Shown here in pieces: positions 18,838-33,800 of a DNA stretch of 64,000 bases. Position 1 is the first letter of the stretch, and every line of letters begins with the position of its first letter. The position numbers and the translations under genes were made by a program. Where the stretch lies: NCBI RefSeq assembly GCF_016808335.1, contig NC_053150.1, forward strand, positions 46,651,607-46,715,606, given 5' to 3'. The stretch comes from Panicum virgatum. Taxonomy: Eukaryota; Streptophyta; Magnoliopsida; Poales; Poaceae. The notes beneath the pieces are model-generated. The model was not told where the DNA came from. It was given only the letters and a program-made list of their open reading frames with translations, and did no database searches.

Positions 18838-21800
18838 ATGCGTACTCTGGCTATTCCCGTGACGCTGCTGCAGCTCGCGGCGACCGCTATAGCGGCCGCT
18901 GCCGCGAACATCGCGTTGCCCGGCTGCCAGAGCAAATGCGGCGAGCTGGACATCCCCTACCCCTTCGGGACCACCGCCGGCTGCTCCCGGCCGGGCTTCA
19001 AGGTGACCTGCAACCCCAAGCCCGGAGCCGGCGTGGCACAAAGGCTGATGCTGGGGGACGCCGGCGGACCAGTAGTGCTGGAGATATCCGTGCCCAACAG
19101 CACGGTGCGCATCCGCTCCAACACCTGGTTCTTCGCCGTCGGCAACACGAGCATGCCACGGCTCGCCGTCGTCCCCGCCGGCGGGCCGTTCGTGCTGCGC
19201 CCGGGGCGGAACCGCCTGGTGTACATCGGGTGCGGCTTCCGCGCCTCCTCGTGGACCCCGCTAGGGGCGCGCGCGTTCAACGCGTGCTCCACCTCCTGCT
19301 GGTGGGAAGACGACACCCGGAGGATCCGCTCCGGCCGGTGCGATGGCGTCGGCTGCTGCAACGCGTCCATCCCGACGGGCCTCACGTCTTTCCGCACCCA
19401 GTTCCAGTGGGCGGGTGAGGAGACAGGAACTCCCGCGACGTCGCCGTGCACCTCGTCGGGCGCGGCCGTGGTCGTAGTGGAGAAGAGGTGGTTGAATTGC
19501 AGGACGAATGTGCTCGGCCTCATGATGTCGCTGCTTGCCTTTGGGAGAGCGAGCGTATTGGTGGCTCCGGCCATCCTGGACTGGGCGTTCGACAACTCCT
19601 CGACGTGCGCGGAAGCGGCGAAGAGATCCGTTTCTGGGTGCGTCAGCAAGCACAGCGAATGCGTCGACTCCGCAGGCGGTGCCCTTGGCTACGGCTGCAA
19701 GTGCGGCGAGGGTTACCAAGGCAACCCATACGTGAGAGATGGGTGCCAGAGACCCAGTAGACACCTCCATCTTTCAGCGGGTGAGTCCGGCCATCTAATG
19801 CTTGTTTTCTTGTGCCGCAGAGTTAAGGATGACACTGGCTTTCCAATGGTATTTTTTAAAGGAGAAGTTCAGTTTAGATTCTTAAATTATCACAAAAGTT
19901 TGATTTTCAACCTTCAACTACGAAACTGGATAGTATAGGTCATCCAACTGTTGAAACCAGGCAAATTTAGCCCTCTAGATGGTTTAGAAGGTGGTTTTCC
20001 ATTTTGTAAGAATTAAAAATACCATAATTTAAACTAAAAAATACATAACTAACTGATTTTAAGTTAAAAAGAAATGGTTATCAAAAGTTCTCTAAAAACG
20101 TAACCTATCTATTTGCATATGTTGAAGCAAAAATCCTAACGACATACATACCCTGCATTGACCAATGTGATCCTAAACGCTAAATGATAAACAGCCAGTC
20201 ACCCTTTGTTTAACGTTTAGGCTGTTTAAACGGTCTTAAAAGGAGTTAAATGACATAAATGGTTTGGCATAGTAACACTAAATTATACAAATTTATGTAC
20301 GTAAATATCAAATATGCTAAAAAGTCTACATATTTGCCATGTAAAAAGTAAATATTCTAGCAAATAATCTTTTTCAAAGAAATCTAAATCCTACAACACT
20401 TCATATACCTACCATGTCAATTAGTTCGGTTTTGATTTTGGTAGCTATAATCCTCCTATTGAGTAAATTATGAATTCATTTAATCATATTTAACTCGAAT
20501 CTGTTTAGATAGTTTAGATGGTTTTTAACGGTTTAAGAGGACCAACTATTTAATTCACCATTTAGGGCTGACATGGGTGACCTTTGGTTACCTTAAACAT
20601 GGTTTAAATGGACTAAATGGCCGTTTAGGCAAACAGAGGCGTTGACCAACATGAAGACCTGGGAGATCTGCTTTACTCCGTTGTAAAGAATCTAAATCGG
20701 TACGCTAGTGTAGGCGGACGTACCAGACAGTTTGACCATTCAATTGATAAGATGGAGATAATCCTTTTGAAATCAAATGCAATCAGCCAATCGGACCGAT
20801 GTGATCCTAGCATCGGTAGCGATAATGGTGTAACAAAATAAAACATGATAAATGAGTTATCGGCCACGAGGTCGATTCTAGCATCCTGAGGAGCATAAAC
20901 AGCTTATTGTCTATCCAAGCGAAACCCACACAATCGATGATAATAAAGCATGGAAACTATCAGCAAAAAAGCCGATGGAAAATGGAGCACCATTGAGTTC
21001 TCGCTCCACTATGACTAGGGACATAAGCCGTTGAAACTTCAACTAACGTTACAACTAGTATTTCTAGATGAAACTACAGCGATGCGCTCGGTAGTTGCAA
21101 TCTAGAAACGCTAGCAGCAAGAGATTAATCTAGACATCACCAACCGATAGATCTATCCACAATAGAATTCAATCCCAGCAGTACTTAAGAGGTAGCCAAG
21201 ATTAAGATGCAACTAACCATTAAATAATCTATTGTTTATTTCAACATGATAAAAGCTAATTAAAGCAGATTATATAGTAAGATGGAAGATTAAAGAATAT
21301 CAGCCGATGCAAGCTTAATCAAGAGTAGGATCATTGTAATTCTACCACGCCTAGCAAGGGATCAAGTTATTACAAGATATGATGAGAACCGATAACTTGT
21401 ACATGAATCTAGACGAAACCACAGCGATGCGCCCGGTAGTTAAGGCCTAGCTCGCCTGGTAACATCAACGTTTGCAGATGAGTCGGAGGTCGATCCATTG
21501 CAGCCCCACTCATCGAAGAAGTCACCAGAGGACTACATTAATCCTACTCCTAGGGCAATGGCGCGAAGCTGAAAGGTAAATGCGTAAAGGTAAATATGTT
21601 TGTTGATTGAGAGGTGATAAAATCTTTCACAATAGAGGGGACTTATATTTATACCCTAGGATTGACACAAAATTTGCAGAACAAAATATATCTACACAAA
21701 ATTTGCCTAACAAGAAATATCTAAACAAAAGGAAACATTAAGACACACGGACTGTGATTTTTCTTTTGTAGAGTCCTAGCTAATAAAGCTTCCTTGACTG

Positions 21801-24800
21801 ATCGCGTCCTTCCTTGATATCAAATCATTAGCTTTTCCTTCCATATACTCCATACAGACTTATGAATCATCGGCATGAATGCCCACTCGTCGCACGTGAT
21901 CCCTGTCGATGCACACTAGTAGCCGATGATCTCCATACTTCAGATTACATCGGATTTACTGATAAAATTCGGTGTCAATAGCATGATATTTGTCAGTTAT
22001 TCATATCCAATTTTTTTATGTTCATAATATTTGGTTGCTTGTAGTTATGCCTTTTTTTTTAATAACTAAGATACAAATAGAGCAATAATAGGTAGGTTAC
22101 ATTTTTAGAAAAATTTTGGTGCTAGTTTTCATATTTGTCTGATTTAAAATGAATTAGTTTTCATTTTTATGATTAATTAGAATTTTTTTATTTTTTATAA
22201 AACATACCAAACCACCTTAAAAAAACTGCCCCAAGGGCCAAATTTGCCCAGTTTTGACAGTTGGATGACATATGTTTTCCAGTTTTGTAGTTGAGGGTTG
22301 AAAATCCGATGAAGTGCATCTAGGCCGATAGATGTATTGGTAAGTTTCGGTGATTAATGACAACCATATGCGACTAACGTGTGCTTTGAAGGAAAAATTA
22401 TTGTTTAATTTAGTCTCATATGAAATGTGAAAAGAGACCCCTCAATTCGGAACAATCATGCGTGCCAAGGACTCAATTTCAAAGATTAAGGACCTTTCTA
22501 GCCTCAAGTGTCACAAGGAGATGAAGGACACTTGATTTAGATAGGGTTTATAGTTTTTAGTTCTTGACCGTACTATTAAGAGGGGTTCATGAGTTAGTAG
22601 CTTGATCAAAATTGAGTTGGCCTTAGAAATCTTGCACACTCACTCAAAAAACAGCTCAAGATAGTCAATATAAGTTAACACAACACTTGGAAGAAGAAAC
22701 AATCGAAGTTACATTGAAATCCAAGTCAATTCAGCTGAAAGCCAGGAAAAACAGCAGCACCGGTTGAACCGGTGCCCTAGCGTCGGAGCATCCGATGCTT
22801 GGCGGAAGGACCGATGCCCTGTCGGTCTATCTTCTCTGGATGAAGGCTGAAATCAAGTATAGCACCGGTTGAACCGATGGTCAGAAAAGTAAGCACCGGT
22901 GCAATGAAAGTTCTTTGTTCCAGAGAGCATGTTTTGGTGGACTTCAACTTCTCTTCAGCACCGGTTGAACCGACACTTCGGAATCAAAGCACCGGTGCAT
23001 TGAGCGTCCTATGTTCCAGAGAGCTTGTTTGAATTAATCAGTGAACCTCTTCAGCACCGGTTGAACCAATGCCCCTACGGAGCATGCACCGGTGCATTGA
23101 AGCAAGCCTGGACACTGTGTCAGAACTCCAACGGCTACAATTGGGACACAGAGAGACCGGTTGAACCAACGCCTCAAAACAGACACCCATCGGTTCTTCC
23201 GGTGCTCACGGTTTTTCTGCAGTGGACTTCCAACGGCTATGTAACTCCTTCCACTCTATATAAGGGCACCCCATGGCTCATTTCAGTTGCCTTTGACACC
23301 CTGAATACTTGAGGCCACCCTTGAGAAGAAGAGAAAGTGCATTGAGCAAACAAGAGAAGATCTAGCATTTTGTTTGTGCTTCAACCTTGAAGAATCCATC
23401 CTTTGCAAGTGTAGCAAGTGTGCTTGAGCTATGGCCAACTGAGTGTAGGTCAAGTGAAGGCTTAGGAGCTTGTTACTCTTGGTGTTTGACGGCACCTAGC
23501 CGGTCTTGGTGATCGGAAGGTTCTTGGTGAGCTCTTGGTGTTTGTGGGAGCCCCAAGACAAGAAGATTGTACACGGTGTGAAGCTCGCCGTTCCGGAGAT
23601 GGAGAAAGAGCATTCTTAGTAATCACTTGCTCCTTGGTGAAGCAAGGGAGCTATACCCTTGTGTGGGTGCTCCAACGTGGATTAGGGGGGAGCGTCAACT
23701 CCTCGATACCACGGGAAAAAATCCGGTTGTCTCGTGTCTCTTACTTTTATTTCAAGCAATTAAATCCTTTTGTTGTTACTCTTGTCTTTGATTGCTTGTA
23801 GTTTGACTAGGACAACTTGCATGGTAGTGTGATCGTTTGCTTAGGTTTTGTTCTTGCGAGTGTGATATCCTTTAAGCAATATGATCATAATAGTGTGGTT
23901 ACCTACCTAAGGACCTTGTGCTAGTATGCTCTAGTGACTAGGTTTCAAATTTATAGATTGGGCAATACTAGTTTAGGTTAAGGACTAGTTAGAAATTTGA
24001 AAAAGTCCCAATTCAACCCCCCTTCTTGGGCCACGATCCTTACAATTGGTATCAGAGCAAGGGCTCTGTTTTTAGGCTTAAAATCCTAGAGTATGGCCGG
24101 GGGAAGTGGTGGTCCACCCAAGCTCGATGGGAGAAACTATGCTTATTGGAAAGCTCGCATGGCGGGTTACCTTGAGGCTATTAATCCCATCGCTTGGGCG
24201 GTCACGGAGAAACCTATAGTCGGTCCTTGGAATGAAGACCAAGTTAAATATGGTGCTAGAGCAAAGAATGCTTTATTTGATGCTCTTAGTGAGGAGATCT
24301 TTGCTCGTGTTCATAGCAAAAAGACCTCTCATGAAATTTGGGAAGCACTTGAAGCTATTTATGTTGGTTCTAAAAAGCTTCGTGAAGAAAAATATCAAGT
24401 GCTTAAAGAAAAACTTAATGAATTCAAAATGCTTCCAAACGAGTTGGTTGAACAAATGTTTGCTCGTTTGAATGTGCTTATTGAGGACATTAACGCTCTT
24501 GAAATTTCTCCTTTGTCTAATAGTGACATCATCCGGAAGATCCTACATTGTCTACACAAGCCCAAGTACAACATCGTCACCTCATTGCTCTATGAGAAGG
24601 ATCTTGAAACGCTTGAAGTGAGTGATGTTGTTGGGAAAATTCGGTCTCATGAGATGTTCCTCTTGGGAGAAGTTGATCCACCGCAAGACAAGAGAGATCT
24701 TGCACTCAAAGCTAAGAGTGATCATAAGTCCAAGAAAAAAAACAAGTGTAAAGTTCCATCACCAAGCTCAAGCGAAGATGAAGCTAATGAAGATTCAAGT

Positions 24801-27800
24801 GATAAAGATGGTGATGTTGAGCTAGCACTTCTCATGAGGAAGACCTCCAAGATGATGTCAAGGTTAAACAAGAAAGGGTACAACTATGACCCCAAGAAAA
24901 ACAAGTTTCGTACCCGGAAGAGCAAGGACAATGTCAAGAAAGTTTGTTACAATTGTGGCAAATATGGTCACCTCTCATATGATTGTCCGGAGCCTTCAAA
25001 GCTCAACAAGAAACAAGAAGATGGTGACAATCAATACAAGACTTCAAAGAAAAATTATGAGAAGAAGGACCACAAGAAGAAAGGATCTTTCACAAGAAAA
25101 GAGAAGGTCAAGGCTTTCCTTGGAGAATGGATCACGGATGGTGAATCCTCAAATGATGACTCAAGTGATGAAGAATCCAAGAAAAAGATTGTGGGAATTG
25201 CCATGCATGATGATGAAGATGATGGTGATGAGGCACCTCTACCTCCACCACCCATGTGCTTCATGGCAAGAGGTAACTCCAAGGTGAGCGATAATGATGA
25301 CTCCTCTAGTGATGAAAGTGAACATTGCTTATCTCCTATTGAAGTGCAAAACATTCTAGATGAGTACCAATAAGTGATCAAGAAGTACAAATCAAAATGT
25401 AAAGTTCTTGAAATTGAATATGCCAAGCTTAAGGCCTCAAATAATGAGTTGATTGTTAGGCATAATGAGATAGTAGGAACTCATGATTCAAGCATTGTTC
25501 CTAGCAACCAACTTAAAGAGGAGCATGACAAGCTACTTATTAAGCATGATGAATTAAATGTTAAATATGAGGAAGTAGTTGTGCTTAACAAGTCACTTAC
25601 TTCATGCAACAAGAAGCTCAAGCTTGACTATGCTAACTTAAATATGAAATATCAAGAACTTGACCTTGCCTTTGATGCTTTGGATGAAGAACTAAAAGAA
25701 ACTCAAAAGAAAGTCATCAAAGTTAATATAGCTACTTCTTGTGATGATCTTGTGGAGTTGCCTCACCCTATTACTTGTCATCATGCTTCTCCTTCTTGTT
25801 CAAAGACTAACCATAATAGGGAGAAACAACTTGAGGAGGAACTTGAAAGCATGAGCAAATGCATGTTCAATGTGACAAGAGGAGAATACTTGCATAAGGA
25901 GATTCTTTTCCACAATGCAAGGCACTATGGGACAAATGGACTTGGATCCTTTCCCAACCCTCCGGAAAATTGTCCCAAGTCGCCGGAGCTCATGGCATGC
26001 TTCAACAAGGAAGTTGGCTCATATTGTCAACATTGTCAAGTCACCGGGCATCACACAAGGGAGTGTCCAATTCCTACTCGTCCACCTCCTACCTTGCCTC
26101 CTAATTACAAGTCTCAATTCAATGAAAATCATTTCTTGTTAAGCAAGCTTAAAAGTGGCAAGGTTAAGGCAAAGTTTATTGGCACTCATATTAAGGGAAA
26201 GCTACCACGCCAACTATGGGTTCCAAAAGCTTTAGTAACTCATGTCAAAGGACCCAAACTTGCATGGGTTCCCAAACCTCAAAAGTGATTCACTTGTGTG
26301 TAGGTGAACTACAAAGCCGGTGGCAAGCATTGGGTGCTTGATAGCGGATGTACACAACACATGACCGGCTATGTAAAGATGTTCACCTCACTAGATGAAG
26401 ATGTGGGCGATTATGAACATGTCACCTTTGGTGACAACTCAAAAGGAAAAGTGGTAGGTTTGGGTAAGGTAGCCATAACCAAGGATCTCTCTATCTCTAA
26501 TGTGTTGCTTGTTGAGTCGGTTAGTTTCAATTTGTTATCTATTGCTCAACTTTGTGATTTAGGACTAATATGCACCTTTAGTGATAGTGAGGTTGTAGTG
26601 ACAAGCAAGGAGGACAAGAGCTTAATATTCAAAGGTTTTCGACATGGTAACATCTACCTTGTTGACTTCTCATCTAATGATGCAAGCTTGGCGACATGTC
26701 TCTTCTCCAAGAACTCCATAGGTTGGCTTTGGCATCACCGCATTGCTCATATTGGCATGAGTCAACTCAAGAAGGCCTTCAAACGAGGTATGGTGGTTGG
26801 TGTCAAAGATGTTACATTTGACAAAAACAAATTGTGTAGTGCTTGTCAAGCCGGGAAGCAATTTGCATCATCACATCCCATGAAGGCTTATTTGTCAACA
26901 TCAAGAAGCATGGAGCTACTACACATGGATCTCTTTGGGCCAACCACCTACAAAAGTCTTGGCGGTAATCTCTATTGTCTTGTAATTGTTGATGATTATT
27001 CTAGATATACTTGGACTTTCTTTTTAGAGGACAAGAGCAAGACTATGGGGATCTTCAAGATTTTTATCAAGCAAGCTCAAAATGAATTTGAGTCAAGTGT
27101 TGTAAAGGTCCGGAGTGATAATGGCACGGAGTTTAGAAACACTCAAGTAGAAGAGCTTTGCAACGACTTGGGGATCAAGCATGAGTTTTCATCAACATAC
27201 ACACCCCAACAAAATAGAGTGGTGGAGAGGAAGAACAAGACATTGATCACTCTTGCAAGAGCAATGTTGGATGACTATGGCATCTCACAAAGATTTTGGG
27301 CGGAAGCCATCAACACCGCATGTCATGCATCCAACCGAGTTTATCTTCACCGCTTCTTGGGAAAGACACCCTATGAGCTTCTCATTGGGAGGAAGCCCAA
27401 CATCTCCTACTTCCGGGTGTTTGGTTGCAAATGCTACATCTTCAAGAAAAGGAAGCACCTAGGCAAGTTTGAAAGTAGATGTGATGTTGGCTTTCTTATT
27501 GGTTATTCATCAAACTCCAAAGCATATCGAGTATTCAATAGTGCTACAAGCAAAATTGAAGAAACTTGTGATGTGGAGTTTGATGAGAGTAATGGTTCCC
27601 AAGGGGAAGTTTTCTCTTGTGATGATGTAGGTGATGAACCACTTCGAAAAGTCATGAAGAACATCGCTATTGGGCAAGTGAAGCCAAAGGAGGAGGTAGA
27701 AGATCTACAAGTCTCATCAACTCAAGTTGAAGCCACTTCCAAGGATGACTCAAAGGATGAAGACAAGTCTACACCACCACATCACCGTGATGAGTCATCC

Positions 27801-30800
27801 GATGAAGAAGATGATGCCTCACCTCCTTTCCATGATGCCCAAGATGAACAAGTGGTTGAAGAACAACTTCCATTTGATGACACGCACATCACAAGTGAAC
27901 AAGCCCAAGCTCAAGATCAAGATGACGAATCACTAGAAGAATCAACGTCTCAAGCACAAGAGAGGCATACAAGAACTTCAAGGAATCATCCCATTGACTT
28001 GGTCATGGGTAACCCCTCTAGTGGAGTAAGAACTCGAAGACGTCAATATGCCTCTTTTTGTGAACATTACTCGTTTGTTTCTTGCTTGGAACCCACAAAT
28101 ATAGATGAAGCTCTTGAGGACCCGGATTTGGTGATAGCCATGCAAGAAGAGCTCAACAACTTCACCCGCAATGAAGTTTGGGTTCTTGAAGAACGTCCTC
28201 AAGACAAGAATATCATTGGTACCAATTGGGTCTTCCGCAACAAACAAGATGAGCATGGTGTAGTGATTCGCAACAAGGCAAGACTTGTGGCAAAGGGCTT
28301 TGCACAAGTTGAAGGGTTGGATTTTGGTGAAACATTTGCCCCCGTTGCAAGACTTGAAGCCATTCGTATCCTTTTAGCATACGCTTCACATCATAATATG
28401 AAACTCTTTCAAATGGATGTGAAAAGTGCGTTCTTAAATGGCTTGATTAATGAGTTGGTGTTTGTTGAACAACCTCCCGGGTTTGAGGACCCAAGATATC
28501 CTAATCATGTTTATAGGTTTCACAAGGCGCTCTACGGGCTCAAGCAAGCGCCAAGGGCTTGGTATGAATGCCTTCGTGACTTCCTTATCAACAAGGGCTT
28601 CAAGATCGGGAGGGTGGATACAACTCTATTCACAAAAATCATCAATGAAGAGCTATTTGTATGTCAAATTTATGTTGATGATATCATTTTTGGTTCAACT
28701 AACCCCACTCTTTGCAAAGAATTTAGAGAAATAATGGCTAGGGAATTTGAGATGTCCATGATCGGTGAGCTCAATTTCTTCCTTGGGTTTCAAATCAAGC
28801 AATTGAAGGAAGGGACTTTCATCCATCAAGAAAAGTATACAAAGGATATTCTCAAGAAATTCAAGATGGATGATTGCAAGCCGATCAAGACTCCAATGCC
28901 AACTAATGGACATCTTGACTTGGATGAGGGAGGTAAATCGGTTGACCAAACTCTCTATCCTTCTATGATTGGGTCACTTCTTTACCTAACCGCATCTAGG
29001 CCCGATATCATGTTTAGCGTATGCATGTGTGCCCACTTTCAAGCTAATCCTAAGGAATCACACATTAGTGCAATTAAAAGGATCCTTAGATATCTCAAGC
29101 ATACGTCTAGCATAGGCTTGTGGTACCCCAAAGGCGCTAGTTTTACACTTTTGGGATACTCGGATTCGGACTTTGCCGGATGCCGTGTGAATCGCAAGAG
29201 TACATCCGGTGGGTGCCACTTGCTAGGGCGTTCCTTAGTCTCTTGGTCGTCAAAGAAACAAAATTCCGTGGCCTTGTCAACCGCGGAGGCGGAATACATT
29301 GCCGCCGGGGCTTGTTGTGCTCAAATCCTCTACATGAAGCAAAGCCTCTTGGACTATGGTGTAGTATTAGATAGGATCCTGCTCCTTTGTGATAACGAGA
29401 GTGCCGTTAAAATTGCTAATAACCCGGTTCAACACTCTCGCACCAAGCACATAGATATTCGCCATCACTTTCTAAGAGATCATGTGGCAAGGAATGATAT
29501 ACTACTTTGTGGTGTTCGTTCCGAAGATCAATTGGCGGATATCTTCACTAAACCTCTAGATGAAAGCACCTTTTGTAGGTTGCGAAGTGAGCTTAACGTT
29601 TTAGATGCTTCTAACGTCATATAATTGCCTTGTCATATAGATGCATTTCATATGTACATGTGCTAGGGGCTTGTCTAACCTTGTCAAGATAGTGATGAAC
29701 ATGGGTCTTGCATGAGCCGGTGGTCTTGGTTTCGCTCATGGCATGAAGAATGGTTCATCATGAAGAAGCTTGACGAGGGTTCAAACTTGACAAGATAGAT
29801 TTAAATTTTGCAATGCATGTGCTTGTCATATAGAATGCATCCATGTTTAATTTCTCGCTTTGCATTGGCATTGCATCACGTTAGTAGCATCACAAGGGAG
29901 CAAATCACACTTCGAGAAAGATATTCATGCTAAATATGATATATCATCTCCACAAGAGTGATAAGATCAATTTTGTGCTTTCATGCCTATTGAGCCACGT
30001 CCTATCGAACTTAAAGTTTCAATCTCTAAGTTCATAGGCAAAGTGGCTCATACATTTGGTTTTTGTGTTTAAACCTCGCTTGGATCTTAATTTGCTTATG
30101 TCTATGTAAAAGCTTGCGAGCACTTAGTATGAGTGCTTGAGGGGTGAGGTTGTCTCTCGAAAATGGTCCAAATTGAGTGTTTAAGGCCTTGGTTTTGAAA
30201 ATTTGGATCAGAAGTAGAGTTTGTAGTTCAGCAGAATTTTTCCTTAACCACCGGTTAAACCGACGCCTGGTTTTTCTCTGCATCGGTTCAACCGGTGCTT
30301 AAAGTCTTCGTGGCTCGGTCTCTGCATTGCCTCTGGAACAACCTCCTGCATTTACACCGATGGCCACCGGTGCTTCCGATGAATGGTGGATGAACCGACC
30401 CTTCAACATCGGTTCAACCGGTGCTACTGCGTGGAGTAAAAGGCCCTTGCATAGTTTCTGGACCTTACTCCTGCCGATGCACCGATGCGCGTCGGATGTT
30501 CCGGTGCTTAGTGGCGGATCTTCCGGTGCCCCAGTTGACCACGCTTTCAAATTCATTCAGATCCGGTCAACGTTGCTCCGATGGATACACCGACGCTATT
30601 TCTTTGAACCATCGGACCTTCCGGTGCTTAGGGTTGGCGGGCCCGCTCGTTTCTGTTTTCTCTTAACTCTTCCACGGGCCCCACGCGTCAGTTTCACACA
30701 ACAATTTTCTTCCTCCTTGCGAAACCGCCGCCGCCCCTGTACCCGCGCCCATACGCCTCTCCGCCGCCGCCACTCCTGCGTCGCCCCTCCGCTGCCGCAC

Positions 30801-33800
30801 GCGCACCGCTCTTGCTCCACTACGCCAGCGCCCGCGCCAAGCTGCGCCGCCCGCTCCGCGTGCCGCCGCCGACCACGATCCCCAGCGCCGCCGCAGCAAC
30901 TTCCCCTCCTTCGCACGCGCGCTCCTCTACTCCTCTACCCTCCTCGTGCCACAGCCAGGGATCTCTTCCATCCTCTACACCCTCTGCTCAGGCACCCTCA
31001 AGGTGTTCGAGGAATTGCCTCTTAGGTTTTTCTTCGCTTTCTTCCCTGATCTGCAAGGGTATGGACTTTACACTCCTTGGCAAAGTGAAATTCCATTAAT
31101 ACATCATCCTTTGCACACATGCACATATACGCACATACGCACACACCTTTTCTTGATCCTGCAAACCCCTTAGCGTGGTTTTTCGACGAATATCCACTAG
31201 AATTCATGTTTTAGGCTCATATCCTACCAAACTACTTCTGTGTCAGATGGCAGGAGACAAGAAGGGCAAGGGAAAGATGGTTGTGCAGAAGAAGAAGAAG
31301 CGCACCCGTGAGGACCGCGAGCAAGAGCAAGCTGAGGCAGTTGCAGATGCAGCCGATAGGCAGGGATCACTTCGGATCAGGGATCCTCAGGCTCAGGGGG
31401 AGGCACAGCAGCAGTTACGTCGCTCCGGACGTACTCACACAGCTCAGGCCACACCTGAGTCCCGCTCACGTCCACAGACTCGAGGTGGTGGCACTCAGAG
31501 GGGAGCAGGTCATGCTCAGCAGCAGCACACCGACAGTCACACTCAAACAGGAGGTCAGGACAGTGGTGAGGAGCTGACCGAGGTTGAGCTTTTCGATCTC
31601 AGGGGTATTCCAGGACCTAGGGTCAAGAGACTGCGTTATGTGACCCCGGAGCAGTGGTTTCCCGAGCAGAGGGATGTTGGAGTTGATCGTCGCTTTTATA
31701 CTCTGCTTCAGGAATCCTTTTACCATACCTACTGCCAGTTGGACATCAAGATCAGTGAGCACAAGATGCTCCACTGGGTAGCTATGCGTGTAGCAGCAGG
31801 TGGGACTCCAGTGCTTCCTCTCTTTGAGAGATATGTTGGATTGCCTGCCCTACTTAGTGAGAGGTCCAGATACATTCGAGAGTGGGTTCGAGTTTTCTAC
31901 GCCACTCTGTTTATTGAGGAGGACCGGCAGTTTATAGACTTCATGTTCCAGGAGAGGCACTATCGTTTGACCCGAGCACGACTGGCTACCTTTCTTGGAG
32001 TTCAGATTGCCGAGGAGCCACACTTCATACACTATCAGGCTTATGGCAGCACGGTACCTCCTCGACGTCCTCATGAGTCTCACGTTCCATCTGACGAGGA
32101 GATTAGTGTTCTCTTTCAGCAGCCCTTCCTGCCTGGCACACCGAGGACTCCGGACAGGCTGACGCCCATGGCGCACTCTATCCACCTAGCTCTTAGGAAG
32201 AGTTTGTTGTTCCAGATTGGATACAACGAGGGGATTACAGCTCTGCAGCAGTGGCTCTTACTATATATCATGACAGGTCGTAACTTTAATCTTGTCGACT
32301 TCTTTATCTGCGAGCTAGAGGATGTGATTTTGGATGGGATGACAGTTCACCGTCGCCATCTGTTTGCTCATTGGATCTGCTGGATTCTTGCTCAGCTCAG
32401 TCAGAATGAGCATATGGATGAGCTGGAGCACTCGAGGACACACTTCAGTTTTTTCTCACCTGCTACTCCTCGAGACGGTCGTCGTGGCTCGAGAGGACAG
32501 CGCCGAGCACAGCGGGTTCTGGATGAGCGGTTCTTGGCTGAGGGCAGAGTTGCAGACGATCCGATAGCAGCCGAGGACGCTTCACTAGCAGCAGCAGAGG
32601 CCCAGCTCCCACACTACCTGATCACAGACTCGGAGGATGACGAGGATTTTATTCCCACAGTTACTGTTCCTCGAGGTGCAAATGACGATGAGGCAGGATC
32701 CTCCGGTGCAGCACGAGCCCCTGCTCCTCCAGTTTCCACTACTCAGGTCACTCAGCCCGATGCACTTGCTGCCATTCTTACTCGGCTATCAGATCAGCAG
32801 GACAGATTTGCTGCAGCTCAGCTGAGCATGCAGGCCGAGCAGGCTCGTCAGCAGGAGGCCCAGACACTTGTTCTTGAGGGCATTCGGCAGCAGCAGGAGG
32901 CCATGAGACTACAGCTACAGCAGCAGTCCCAGATTCAGCAGCAGATGTTCACATTCTTCTCGGGATGCTTCGGTCAGCTGTATCGTCACACTGGACTGCC
33001 TGAGCCTCAGCTCCCTACACCCCAGCAGCTCCAGTTCGACCCCACTGCTCCCGCTCCTCCTGTTGGCAGCTTTGTGCAGACACCCTTGTCATCCTTCCCG
33101 TTGTCACCATTTCTTCAGACCGGGTTGTTTGTCAGTCCTGTACCTACTACTGCTCCGGCCCCTGCTCCACAGCCTAGTGTTTGGACTGCCGAGCAGCGTG
33201 CAGAGTTTCATAGACAGCAGCAGATCCTACACCAGCTCCAGCACCCCTCGGCTCAGTCACTCACGTTCGAGTCACCTTCACAGCCTGAGGTGCTCCATCC
33301 GTCCGTCGTGCGCCCCACTCAGCCAGACCTGACTCCCGTCACGTCTGCTCCTCCGACGGACTCCACGATCGTCGCCGCGCCAGCTTCTACCGCTACTCCA
33401 GCTACTTCTGCTACTCCGACGACTCCGGTCGAGCAGAAGTCTTCTTCGGTCGACGACGACTGGACGGACGACGACGCCGACGACTCCGCCGCTCAGTTTT
33501 CCACCGGACCCAGCAGGAAGACCCGCCTTCTCCAGCTCAGGATTAGATCGCCTTTCTTTTTGGTGCTTTGTTGCCAAAGGGGGAGATAGATAGGGGGAGT
33601 AGAGATAGGGGGAGCTTGGTGGTTTGTGGCGTGTTTGGATCTTCATGGATTTTGTGTTTGGACATGTTATTTGGATATTGTGTATGCTCTGTGTTGACAT
33701 GTCCCTACATGTGCTTTATTTCAAGTTATGCATGCTTGTTTATCGCTTTCAATTTCATATCTTATGTATCTCTACTTTGTGTTATCATCAATCACCAAAA

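Noticed and set aside
27253..27462. Alternate-frame open reading frames within pol, gag and ORF3
   Set aside because: They are shadows of the well-supported retrotransposon coding frames.
31175..31246. N-terminal extension of the third SIRE ORF
   Set aside because: It begins at a GTG codon; the first ATG in frame is 31247.
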